Position numbers and translations under genes: made by a program
Notes under the pieces: generated by a model
What the model was told of the DNA's origin: nothing
Seen by the model: only the letters and a program-made list of their open reading frames with translations
Database searches by the model: none
Shown: positions 25,997 through 33,648 of the stretch, piece after piece
How positions within the stretch are numbered: the stretch's first letter is position 1
Layout of the letters: each line of letters starts with the position of its first letter
Assembly: GCA_009594995.1 (NCBI GenBank)
Contig: VOPR01000044.1
Location: forward strand, 1 to 46,145
DNA: 46,145 nt
Direction: 5' to 3'
DNA from: Nitrospira sp.
Lineage (GTDB): Bacteria > Nitrospirota > Nitrospiria > Nitrospirales > Nitrospiraceae

Positions 25997-27691
25997 TCAC
26001 GACAGCCGCTTCTCCAGACGATGAGCGACCAGCGTCACGATCCGGCCGATTTTGAGGTAGAGCTGATCCAGGTAGAGTCGGTTCATGAACAGGACATAGA
26101 GCCGAACCAGGAAGACTTCGATCCAGGAAGGAATGGTGACCGTCCGTCCATGGGCGTGCGCGTAGAGATAGACCCAACTGAGAATCGTCAACAACGTCGT
26201 GCCGACCACCAAGCTATCAAACAGCCGGCCGGGCAGCGCCGCCGCTTTAAAGTACGACGCGACATCGTCCGGATTCGGGTACAGAAAATGGGTGAAGCTC
26301 TCCACCGCAAACAGATAGGTAAAGACGACGATCACCAGCGTCACCAGCATGGCGGCAGACACTTTCCAGGACGCCACGGCGCGAATGCGGGTCAGCGAGA
26401 GAATCGCCTGCGAGGACGTCACCCAGATGAAGAACAGGAAGATCACCGTGCCTTGGGATTCGAGCAACGGAATTCTCAGCACGCCATGCGTGACCAGCAG
26501 AATGACCAGCGGCAGCAAGAGGGTCGTGACAAACCCGGTGGACCAGGTCAGGTTGGAGAACTCACTCTCCTCTGCTTCGCGGTCGATGTGCGGAAACGAG
26601 GGTTCCTGTCGGGCCTTGTGGATCACGTTGCCGCAGTTCAAGAACACCGTGCCTTTGAACAGGCCGTGCGCGATGAGATGGAAGACGGCGAGGGAAAAGG
26701 CGCCCAGTCCGCATTCCATGATCATGTAGCCCATCTGTCCGATCGTCGAGAATCCCAGGGTTTTCTTGATGTCGTTTTGAGTCAACATCATGGTGGCGCC
26801 GAGAATGGCTGTGAGCATGCCGATCACGAAGACCACATGCAGCGTCGTCGGGCTCAGACCGTAGAGCGGGGCGAGCCGGTTCAGCAGGAATCCTCCGGCG
26901 TTGATGATGCCGGCGTGCAGAAGGGCATGGATCGGGGTCGGCGCATACAGCGAACGCGGGAGCCAGGTGTGGATCGGGAATTGGGCCGATTTGCCCATGG
27001 CACCGCCGAAAATGAGCAGCGTCACCGCCGTGACGCCGTTCATGTCCCAGCCGAGTTCCGGCCAGATCGACAGGGTGACAGGCGTCTCCGCGGCGCGGGC
27101 GAACAGGGTTTGAAACTCGAATGTGCCGTAGAGCGAGTAGGCCAGGACGATGCCGGCGAGAAAGGCCGCGTCGCTGAGCCGCAACATCGTAAAGGTATTG
27201 ACCGCGCCGGAGAGTGTGGCCGCGTGTCCATGATTATGGGCCAGAAGCAGTAACAGCCAGGACAGGATCTGCCAGAAGATGAACAACATCACGAGATTGG
27301 CACTGGAGACCATACAGAGCAACACCGCGGTGGTGATGCCCAGCATCCCGAGATACCGGCGATACCCGCGATCCTGATACATGTAACCCATGGAATAGCG
27401 ATAGATGAGGGTTGTGACCCCAGTAATCAGGACCATCATGACGGCGCTGAGCCGGTCGATGTAGAACCCGATCGGAAAGGCGAGGTTGGCGATGGCAGCC
27501 GGATCGTACAGCTGAAGCGTGACCGGGCCTTCCGAAGTCACCAGCACCAAGGTGAGGAGAGAACCCACAAAGGCCGCCGCGATGGGGAACATGCCTGCCC
27601 GCGCGTTCTGATCCTGATCGGCGCGATCGCCGGTCATCACGATGAATGCCGTCAACAACGGCAACAGCGGGACGAGGACTAAGAAGGACAT
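25997..27691 (-). CDS. dabB: DabB cation-antiporter-like subunit (NuoL family)
   Basis: The 564-residue protein is the membrane partner of DabA and a NuoL/MrpA-family ion channel with about 14 hydrophobic helices. The channel helix is intact: GGAMGKSAQFPIHTWLPRSLYAPTPIHALLHAG with the conserved lysine, and the following MLTQNDIKKTLGFSTIGQMGY has the second lysine. It couples ion flow to the CO2-hydrating DabA subunit. The start MSFLVLVPLLPLL is chosen because the preceding in-frame residues lie in a terminator hairpin. A weak GGGG precedes the ATG. It is first in its operon, and transcription must pass the hairpin at 27712-27764. Confidence 0.93.
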   Translation of the reverse strand: MSFLVLVPLLPLLTAFIVMTGDRADQDQNARAGMFPIAAAFVGSLLTLVLVTSEGPVTLQLYDPAAIANLAFPIGFYIDRLSAVMMVLITGVTTLIYRYSMGYMYQDRGYRRYLGMLGITTAVLLCMVSSANLVMLFIFWQILSWLLLLLAHNHGHAATLSGAVNTFTMLRLSDAAFLAGIVLAYSLYGTFEFQTLFARAAETPVTLSIWPELGWDMNGVTAVTLLIFGGAMGKSAQFPIHTWLPRSLYAPTPIHALLHAGIINAGGFLLNRLAPLYGLSPTTLHVVFVIGMLTAILGATMMLTQNDIKKTLGFSTIGQMGYMIMECGLGAFSLAVFHLIAHGLFKGTVFLNCGNVIHKARQEPSFPHIDREAEESEFSNLTWSTGFVTTLLLPLVILLVTHGVLRIPLLESQGTVIFLFFIWVTSSQAILSLTRIRAVASWKVSAAMLVTLVIVVFTYLFAVESFTHFLYPNPDDVASYFKAAALPGRLFDSLVVGTTLLTILSWVYLYAHAHGRTVTIPSWIEVFLVRLYVLFMNRLYLDQLYLKIGRIVTLVAHRLEKRLS

Positions 27692-27711
27692 GCCGACCCC
27701 ATGCGTTCCAT

Positions 27712-27764
27712 AAAAAGAAAAAGGCCAGCCGACGGTCCTTGGAACAAGGAACCAACGACTGGCC
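27712..27764 (-). terminator. Intrinsic terminator (attenuator) in the dabB leader
   Basis: On the minus strand GGCCAG pairs with CTGGCC (plus 27759-27764 and 27723-27728), an upper stem pairs GGTTCCTTG with CAAGGACC around a three-base loop, and the hairpin is followed by TTTTTCTTTTT. It ends about 20 bases before the dabB ATG with no gene upstream on that strand, so it must act as an attenuator. Confidence 0.8.
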
Positions 27765-27840
27765 TGCACTGTCCCCGGCCTTTCCCTGAGAGGAAACACC
27801 GGCAGACCCTACTGCCTGTCTTCTTGCATCAATGAAGTGG
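27765..27840 (-). promoter_or_regulatory. Candidate riboswitch or attenuation leader of the dab operon
   Basis: Upstream of the terminator the leader can form a hairpin with stem GGCAG/CTGCC (27801-27816) and a second with TTTCC/GGAAA (27781-27796) closed by CCGG/CCGG. The stretch AAAGGCC in this second element (plus 27777-27783) is complementary to GGCCTTT of the terminator 3' arm (27720-27726), which gives mutually exclusive antiterminator and terminator folds. No start codon with a ribosome binding site is visible, so a peptide attenuator is unlikely. I cannot assign a riboswitch class. Confidence 0.5.
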
Positions 27841-28011
27841 GTCCGGGCCGCGCGCAATTCACGGCCTGTCGTCGGCACCACCGGAAAACTACGGTAGATG
27901 TATCCGTGCCACCCTCGCAATTGCAAGCGAAAAGTCCGCGGTAAGGTCCCGCCCGCCGACTCGCTCGGCGGCCTCGCGCACGATGGTTTGCCGAGCCCGC
28001 GTCGAGGGGGG

Positions 28012-28041
28012 TTGGAGTCGGCACACGGCGGTGACTATAAT
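28012..28041 (+). promoter_or_regulatory. Promoter of the DUF2294 gene
   Basis: TTGGAG at 28012-28017 and a perfect TATAAT at 28036-28041 are separated by 18 bases. The start codon lies 47 bases beyond the -10 box. Confidence 0.7.
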
Positions 28042-28087
28042 CGCCTCCACCGATCACCCCCAACCTTCGAAGAGGAACGTATTGCCT

Positions 28088-28450
28088 GTGCCGAGCAAGG
28101 GAGAAAAGGAAGCCGCCGTCCGGACGGCGATCATCAAGTTCGAGCAGGAGTTTCTGGGGCGCGGTCCTGATGAAGTCCGCGTGTTCATCGTGCGGGACAT
28201 GTTGGTTGTGCGCCTGAAAGGTGTACTGACGCCGGCCGAGCGGCAACTGGCCAAGACGGCAGAGGGCATCGACATGGTGAAACGGCTGCGTCAAAACCTC
28301 ATCGCCCAGGGTCGCGAACGGCTCTGTGAACAGGTTACGGACCTGATCGGGGCGAAGATTACGGCGCTGTTCACCGACATCGATACGGTGGTCGGTGAGC
28401 GCATTTTCGTGTTCACGCTGGAATCCGATCTCGAAGCCAATTTTCGATAA
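28088..28450 (+). CDS. DUF2294 family protein
   Basis: The 120-residue protein matches the DUF2294 pattern: AIIKFEQEFLGRGPDEVRVFIVRDMLVVRLKGVLTPAERQLAK, a central VKRLRQNLIAQGRERLCEQVTDLIGAKI, and the ending ALFTDIDTVVGERIFVFTLE. The family has no proven activity. The start is GTG at 28088, supported by AGAGGA about 9 bases upstream and the TATAAT promoter; a longer frame upstream has no ribosome binding site. It is divergent from the dab operon with about 400 bases between them, and shared control or a role in carbon or cation transport is an inference from position. Confidence 0.85.
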   Translation: MPSKGEKEAAVRTAIIKFEQEFLGRGPDEVRVFIVRDMLVVRLKGVLTPAERQLAKTAEGIDMVKRLRQNLIAQGRERLCEQVTDLIGAKITALFTDIDTVVGERIFVFTLESDLEANFR

Positions 28451-28470
28451 GGTCAGGAAGGGCATGCGAT

Positions 28471-28490
28471 GACACCACTCGTGTGGTGTC
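28471..28490. repeat. Perfect 8-bp inverted repeat between two genes
   Basis: GACACCAC and GTGGTGTC flank a TCGT loop, 20 bases downstream of the DUF2294 stop. An outer GAAGG/CCTTC pairing is possible. There is no run of Ts after it, so it is a hairpin or operator rather than a clear terminator. Confidence 0.5.
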
Positions 28491-28527
28491 GGCTGGCCTT
28501 CTCGTCCCATAGATTGATGAAAGTGTT

Positions 28528-30003
28528 ATGACCCCTCACAGCCTCGAAACCCTTGCATTCGACAATAGCTACGCGCGCCTGCCGGAGGTGTTCTACGCCA
28601 AGGTGAATCCGACGCCGTTCGCCACGCCGCCCTCTCTCATCAGCGCGAATCGGGCCGCGATGGAGTTGCTCGATCTCGATCCATCTGAGGCGATGCGACC
28701 GGAGTTCGCTGGAGTCTTCGGCGGCAGCCTGCTGGTGCCCGGCATGGAGCCGCTGGCCATGTTGTATTCCGGTCACCAGTTCGGCGTGTATGTCCCCCAG
28801 CTCGGGGATGGCCGGGCGATTCTTCTCGGGGAAGTGAAGAACGAACGCGGCGAGCGCTGGGATCTGCATCTCAAGGGCGCGGGCATGACGCCGTTTTCAC
28901 GCGATGGCGACGGGCGCTCCGTGCTCCGCTCGGCCATTCGTGAATATCTCTGTTGCGAAGCCATGCACGGACTCGGGATTCCGACGACACGCGCGCTCTG
29001 TCTGATCGGCAGTGACGACAAGGTGTATCGGGAACAGATCGAAACCGGTGCGACGATTGTCCGGATGGCGCCCTCTCATGTGCGGTTCGGCACGTTTGAA
29101 ATTTTCTATTACCGGAAGCAGCACGAGCATCTGCAACGGTTGGCCGACTATGTCATCGAAATGCATTTCCCCCATCTCGCGCAGGCCCCCGACAAATATG
29201 TCCGCTTCTTTGCCGAAGTGGTCGAGCGCACCGCGAAACTGATCGCGCAGTGGCAGGCAGTCGGCTGGTCGCATGGTGTGTTGAACACTGATAACATGTC
29301 GATCTTGGGCCTGACGCTGGACTACGGCCCCTACGGCTTCATGGACGACTACGATCCGGGCTTCATCTGTAACCATTCCGACTACAACGGACGGTATGCC
29401 TTCAATCAACAGCCCTACATCGGGCTGTGGAACCTCAGCTGTCTCGCGCAAACCCTGTTGCCGCTCGCGCCGAAAGAAGAATTAAAAGCCGCACTGGACG
29501 GCTACCAGACAACGGTCGACCGGCATTATCACGACCACATGCGCAGCAAGCTGGGGTTAGTCGCGGAGCGCGCGGACGATGAGGCTCTCCTGCAGGAATT
29601 GAAGTCGCTCATGGTCGGCAGCCGGGTGGACTACACCATCTTCTGGCGCGAACTCGGTACGTTTTCTTCGGGTCCCGGCGCCAGCAATGAACGGCTGCGT
29701 GAGCATTTCCTGAATCCGGAGCGGTTCGACGCGTGGGCCCTCCAGTATCGTGACCGGCTGCAGAGCGAACAGAGTCGCGACGAGGAGCGGCGCGTGCGCA
29801 TGGACCGCGTCAATCCAAAATACATCCTGCGCAACTATCTCGCTCAAGGCGCGATCGAGAAGGCGCAGCAGAAGGACTATTCCGAGGTCGAGCGGTTACT
29901 GACCCTGCTGCAGCAGCCGTATGTCGAACAACCAGGCATGGAGGCCTACGCGGCCGCACCTCCGAACTGGGGCAAACACATCAGCGTGAGTTGCTCGTCG
30001 TAG
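28528..30003 (+). CDS. selO: SelO/YdiU family protein adenylyltransferase
   Basis: The 491-residue protein is SelO, a pseudokinase-fold enzyme that transfers AMP to Ser/Thr/Tyr of proteins and takes part in redox stress responses. It has LYSGHQFGVYVPQLGDGRAILLGE, the active-site-like GAGMTPFSRDGDGRSVLRSAIREY, and HGVLNTDNMSILGLTLDYGPYGFMDDYDP, containing N256 and D265 at the metal-ligand positions. The C-terminus ends ISVSCSS, so Cys489 stands third from the end, where eukaryotic SelO has selenocysteine. Length matches bacterial family members. The nearest neighbours are two hydrolases downstream. Confidence 0.95.
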   Translation: MTPHSLETLAFDNSYARLPEVFYAKVNPTPFATPPSLISANRAAMELLDLDPSEAMRPEFAGVFGGSLLVPGMEPLAMLYSGHQFGVYVPQLGDGRAILLGEVKNERGERWDLHLKGAGMTPFSRDGDGRSVLRSAIREYLCCEAMHGLGIPTTRALCLIGSDDKVYREQIETGATIVRMAPSHVRFGTFEIFYYRKQHEHLQRLADYVIEMHFPHLAQAPDKYVRFFAEVVERTAKLIAQWQAVGWSHGVLNTDNMSILGLTLDYGPYGFMDDYDPGFICNHSDYNGRYAFNQQPYIGLWNLSCLAQTLLPLAPKEELKAALDGYQTTVDRHYHDHMRSKLGLVAERADDEALLQELKSLMVGSRVDYTIFWRELGTFSSGPGASNERLREHFLNPERFDAWALQYRDRLQSEQSRDEERRVRMDRVNPKYILRNYLAQGAIEKAQQKDYSEVERLLTLLQQPYVEQPGMEAYAAAPPNWGKHISVSCSS

Positions 30004-30039
30004 CTCCTCAACAATAGATAGACGTGGAGATCTGGTGTC

Positions 30040-30753
30040 ATGCGCATAGACAAACTCGGCGGGCTCACGGTTCGCCTGACCGGCGGGACAGACGGCAAGG
30101 GCGGAGGCAATGGTCCGTTGGTGGTGCTGTTGCATGGATTCGGCGCGCCGGGCGATGACTTGGTTCCGCTCAGCGAATATCTGGATGCACCCACGGCCAC
30201 TCGGTTTGTGTTTCCTGAAGCGCCGATCTCTATCCCGATGGGATTCGGCGATTCGCGCGCCTGGTGGATGATCGACATGGCCCGCATTCAGGCAGATCGG
30301 GCGGCGGGAAAGGTCAGAGACATGTCGGGTGAGATTCCTCGCGGGCTTCCCGAAGCGCGGGAGCACATGAAGAGCTTGCTACGTGAGATTCATGGGAAAC
30401 TCGGGGCTGATCCCGCACGGACGGTCCTTGGCGGCTTCTCCCAAGGCGCAATGCTCTCCTGTGATGCGCTGCTGCACAGCACGCAACCCTATGCCGGACT
30501 CATCCAACTGTCGGGGACGTTGGTGGCCAAGCAGGAATGGGGGCCGTTGCTGACGAAGCGGAAGGGGCTGCCGCTGTTTCAGAGCCATGGCACGCAGGAC
30601 CCGATCCTGCCCTACAGTATGGCCGAGCGGTTGCGCGATGAATTTCTGCAGGCCGGGGTGACGGTCGATTGGCAACCGTTCCGGGGCGGCCATGAAATTC
30701 CAGAGGCGGTGTTGCGCAAGATGGGTAGCTTTCTTCTGAAGGTCTTGCGATAG
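30040..30753 (+). CDS. Alpha/beta hydrolase, phospholipase/carboxylesterase type
   Basis: The 237-residue protein belongs to the Abhydrolase_2 group (carboxylesterase/acyl-protein thioesterase-like). It opens with LVVLLHGFGAPGDDLVPLSEYL, has the nucleophile elbow GGFSQGAMLSCDAL with S134, an acid in LFQSHGTQDPILPYSMAERL and the catalytic histidine in RGGHEIPEAVL. It hydrolyses ester or thioester bonds of unknown substrates. No signal peptide, so cytosolic. It starts 36 bases after selO and is followed at 7 bases by a second hydrolase. Confidence 0.9.
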   Translation: MRIDKLGGLTVRLTGGTDGKGGGNGPLVVLLHGFGAPGDDLVPLSEYLDAPTATRFVFPEAPISIPMGFGDSRAWWMIDMARIQADRAAGKVRDMSGEIPRGLPEAREHMKSLLREIHGKLGADPARTVLGGFSQGAMLSCDALLHSTQPYAGLIQLSGTLVAKQEWGPLLTKRKGLPLFQSHGTQDPILPYSMAERLRDEFLQAGVTVDWQPFRGGHEIPEAVLRKMGSFLLKVLR

Positions 30754-30760
30754 GGGCAGG

Positions 30761-31507
30761 ATGGAACCGTTCACACTCACCGGCAAGGACGGCGCAACTC
30801 TTCGCGGCGATCGATCCGTCGGCAAAGACCGACAGATACTGTTCATCACCGGATTTCTCTCCAAACGGTGGGGCAACAAGAGCAAGGCGCTGGCGCAATG
30901 GTGTCAGGAGCGGGGCTGGGGTTTCTCTTGTTTCGACTTTCGCGGCTGGGGCGATTCAGAAGGGCAGTGGGGTGAGTACCGCTTGCTCCAATGGCTGGAA
31001 GACGCCGAAGCCGTCACGAGTCTGCTGGCCGATGGTCCACCGGTGACCATTGTGGGCAACTCCCTCGGCGGTTGGCTCGCGTGGCTGGTCGCGCAGGAGC
31101 AGTTGGCTGTTGAGGAGCTGATTCTGATTGCCCCGGCCTTTAACATGATGGACCTGCGCGCGGCGCAGATTTCAGATGATCGACGGGAGCAGTGGCAAAC
31201 GACTGGATCCATGCCTTGGGACGACGAGCCTTTGCATCGGGATGCGCCGATTCCCTGGCATTGGGTTGAGGACAGCCAGGCGCTCTGGCGCCGTCGCCTC
31301 ACCATGCCGCGTCGCGTAAAAACGACCATTCTGCACGGTCTGCAGGATAGGGTAATCAAATCTGAGGGGAGCTGGGTCTTCGTCCAGCATGTGCTGTCGC
31401 AGGATCCTGATTTTCCCATCGAATTGCTGCTGAAAACCGGCGATCATCGACTGAGCAGCCCGGAGCATTTGGAGACGTTTCGGCGCCTGGTGCACAACAG
31501 GACTTGA
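30761..31507 (+). CDS. Alpha/beta hydrolase
   Basis: The 248-residue protein is an alpha/beta-fold hydrolase with FITGFLSKRWGNKSKALAQWCQERGWGFSCFDFRGWGDS, the nucleophile elbow IVGNSLGGWLAW (S101), an acid in ILHGLQDRVIKS and the histidine H229 in TGDHRLSSPEHL. The pattern resembles the YcfP/esterase-like group more than lipases. It has no signal peptide. It lies 7 bases after the previous hydrolase, so the two are likely co-expressed. Substrate cannot be predicted. Confidence 0.88.
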   Translation: MEPFTLTGKDGATLRGDRSVGKDRQILFITGFLSKRWGNKSKALAQWCQERGWGFSCFDFRGWGDSEGQWGEYRLLQWLEDAEAVTSLLADGPPVTIVGNSLGGWLAWLVAQEQLAVEELILIAPAFNMMDLRAAQISDDRREQWQTTGSMPWDDEPLHRDAPIPWHWVEDSQALWRRRLTMPRRVKTTILHGLQDRVIKSEGSWVFVQHVLSQDPDFPIELLLKTGDHRLSSPEHLETFRRLVHNRT

Positions 31508-31524
31508 GCTTGCGAGGAAGTAGG

Positions 31525-32004
31525 ATGAGGCCAATGTGGCGGGACAATCGGAACACGCGTGGACATTCTAGTCCGATCTGGGCTTGTTGTATCAGTGGTT
31601 TGATGCTGCTTACAGGCTGTACGGTTCAAGACAAGACGATAGGAATTGTCAAAACGTCGGTGCCCACGTCGCTTCGATTTAATGCTTCGGCCCTCGAACT
31701 AACGGCTTCCCACGAGCTACCAGAAGTAATATATGTGCGCCCGTCGAGTGGAAAGTTATTAGGAGCGGGGCGAGGTCTAGAAACTGGGGCGTCTGGTGGA
31801 GCTCACATTGGGAGTGAGATTGCCGCAGGATTTGCCCAAGGAATGGTCACAAGTGATCCGAGAATGATGCCCTCAGCTTTTGTGCTTTACGCAATGGCTA
31901 TGCCTGCGTTTGCGGTCGCGGGAGGGGTTTTGGGTGGAATTTCTGGAGCGGCGACAGGCGCATTGACGGCTGACTCAGAATCCAATGTCGACGCGTCTGA
32001 ATAG
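31525..32004 (+). CDS. N-terminal half of a lipoprotein gene, probably frameshifted
   Basis: The frame encodes 159 residues with a lipoprotein signal peptide: SGLMLLTGCTVQD, lipid-modified C32. A Gly/Ala-rich hydrophobic region (FALYAMAMPAF-type, near residues 118-146) follows, suggesting a membrane-inserted glycine-zipper-like segment. GAGGAAG lies before the ATG. It ends abruptly at GAATAG after DSESNVDASE. Adding one A there (GAAATAG) would read S-E-I-A-V-Q-R-S and join it to the next ORF. The gene is also more AT-rich than its neighbours, which suggests transfer. I do not recognise the family. Confidence 0.7.
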   Translation: MRPMWRDNRNTRGHSSPIWACCISGLMLLTGCTVQDKTIGIVKTSVPTSLRFNASALELTASHELPEVIYVRPSSGKLLGAGRGLETGASGGAHIGSEIAAGFAQGMVTSDPRMMPSAFVLYAMAMPAFAVAGGVLGGISGAATGALTADSESNVDASE

Positions 32005-32033
32005 CCGTACAAAGATCTCTCTCCCTGCTCGAT

Positions 32034-32417
32034 TTGCAAGATGCCTTACGAGTAAAAGTTGAGGCGGCCATCCAAAGTCTTTCTTCGCACCGAGTTTTGA
32101 CGCCGGAAATCTCAGCCACCTTGGACTCTGATGCCAGGCAGAACATCGGTACGCTGAAGGTCAGCGTGAAGAAGATAGGATTAATCGGACCCTCCTCAGC
32201 GGTGAATCCACCCCTTCAATTGACGATTGAGGCAAACTCCCAATTCGGTGAATATCAGCAGGAGGCGGTTCTGGATGAGAGAGACTATGTGTATCGAAGT
32301 GTCCCTCACCGCTTCTCCGCTTGGGCACGAAATAATGCGGCCCTGTTTGAAGAGGAAATAGGTCGAGCGTGCGAGAAGATTGCCCGAGCTATGGTGGTGG
32401 ACATCTTGACACCCTAG
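32034..32417 (+). CDS. C-terminal part of the split lipoprotein gene
   Basis: The frame carries 127 residues but has no ribosome binding site and only a TTG start at 32034; it opens directly after a stop at 31998-32000. Its N-terminal reading, SLLDLQDALRVKVEAAIQSLS, continues naturally from the preceding ORF if a single base is restored. It contains two beta-rich blocks (IGTLKVSVKKIGLIG and PPLQLTIEANSQFGEY) and a helical end. Together the two parts would make a lipoprotein of about 297 residues. Sequencing error and genuine pseudogene are both possible. Confidence 0.6.
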   Translation: MQDALRVKVEAAIQSLSSHRVLTPEISATLDSDARQNIGTLKVSVKKIGLIGPSSAVNPPLQLTIEANSQFGEYQQEAVLDERDYVYRSVPHRFSAWARNNAALFEEEIGRACEKIARAMVVDILTP

Positions 32418-32499
32418 GCATGACCCTGCGGCCTGATGCTTTGCAAGGTGAACAGATTTTTCACGCGCCTTCTTGTCCCCGAAGTTAAGGAGAAGCTGC

Positions 32500-32667
32500 A
32501 TGCTCGTTCTGATCCATAAAGAATGTGGTGGTCCGGCATTGGATGAGTCGCCCGTCGGCGAGGTCTGCGCCGTGCCCGTGAATCAGTTTCCCTTCACCTG
32601 TTTCACTTGTCTCGAAGACATCCTCGACGAATCCGAAGTCCGGATCACGGAAGATCTGGGGCTGTAG
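32500..32667 (+). CDS. Small four-cysteine protein, 55 aa
   Basis: The protein MLVLIHKECGG... has cysteines at 9, 23, 34 and 37, the last two as C-F-T-C, a layout compatible with a zinc-binding fold. The start is well supported by AAGGAG about 6 bases before the ATG. It ends with the acidic stretch LDESEVRITEDLGL. I do not recognise the family and there is no membrane segment. Confidence 0.7.
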   Translation: MLVLIHKECGGPALDESPVGEVCAVPVNQFPFTCFTCLEDILDESEVRITEDLGL

Positions 32668-32786
32668 GTCGGCCTGGCGAGTCCGTGACCGGCCCTCCGC
32701 GATCCTGCCGTGAGTGGAAATCCGCGACAAATCCACGGTAAGGTGACCGGCGGTTTATTTTATAGAACATAGAAACGAGGCCATCT

Positions 32787-33593
32787 TTGTCATCAACACG
32801 TCAGCATAATGCCGGGCCGGATTCAGAAGGCCCGGACGTTCCCGAGCCGTCCCACGCCGAGCGCGCCAGGACCCTGGTCCACTTACAGCACACGGGCGGT
32901 CTCTCGACGCTCTCGCGCAAGCAGCCGGGCTGGCCCTTCGGGTCGGTCATGCCCTACGGATTGGACGAGCAGGGGCAGCCGATCTTTTTGATCAGCACCA
33001 TGGCGATGCACACACAAAATCTTCTGGGTGATCCGCGGGCCAGTCTCCTCATTACGCCGCCGGAGAGCAAGAATGATCCGTTGGGTGCGGCCAGGGTCAC
33101 CTTGATGGGATCTGTGACCAAAGTGCCGACGGAGGACCTCCCCAAGGTGCGCGAACTGTATTTGGCTCGACATGCCAATGCCGCCTACTGGGTGGACTTT
33201 AACGACTTTGGCTTTTTCCGAATGGCATTGGCGGACATTTATTTTGTCGGCGGGTTTGGGTCCATGGGATGGGTGGCGCCGGCGGACTATGCCGAAGCCT
33301 CTGTGGACCCGCTGGCCAATGTGGCCTCGGATCTCATTCGGGAAATCAACGCGGAGCAGGTCGACACCCTGTTGCTGCTCGCCCGTGTGTTCGGCAATCT
33401 GGATGCGCAGCAGGCGAGTATCACGACGGTAGATCGGCTGGGATTTCACTTGCGGGTCAAGACACCCGACCGCATGCAAGGCGGACGAGTCGCCTTTGCC
33501 AACCCCGTGAACAATGTTGCGGAGGTGAAGGCCGGTCTGGCGGCCCTGGTGGCCCAGGCCAACGCAGGTCTTCAGGCGCTGCATTCGCTCTAG
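32787..33593 (+). CDS. HugZ-like flavin-barrel protein with DUF2470 domain
   Basis: The 268-residue protein resembles the HugZ heme-utilisation family. Residues about 25-165 form a pyridoxamine-phosphate-oxidase-like split barrel (ARTLVHLQHTGGLSTLSRKQPGWPFGSVMPYGLDEQGQPIFLISTMAMHTQNL, then DPRASLLITPP), and the C-terminal part (VASDLIREINAEQVDTLLLLARVF... DRLGFHLRV) matches DUF2470. Relatives degrade heme or bind flavin. The start is TTG at 32787 with ACGAGG 6 bases upstream. No heme transport genes are nearby, so the role is open. Confidence 0.85.
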   Translation: MSSTRQHNAGPDSEGPDVPEPSHAERARTLVHLQHTGGLSTLSRKQPGWPFGSVMPYGLDEQGQPIFLISTMAMHTQNLLGDPRASLLITPPESKNDPLGAARVTLMGSVTKVPTEDLPKVRELYLARHANAAYWVDFNDFGFFRMALADIYFVGGFGSMGWVAPADYAEASVDPLANVASDLIREINAEQVDTLLLLARVFGNLDAQQASITTVDRLGFHLRVKTPDRMQGGRVAFANPVNNVAEVKAGLAALVAQANAGLQALHSL

Positions 33594-33648
33594 CTGCTGT
33601 TCGATTTGGCCGGCTGACAGTTCTCCGGACGAATGTGCTCACGAGCAA

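Noticed and set aside
25982..27253. 423-codon open frame on the plus strand opposite dabB
   Set aside because: It is the antisense frame of the membrane protein, rich in Arg, Gln and His with no hydrophobic or catalytic pattern, and no ribosome binding site was seen.
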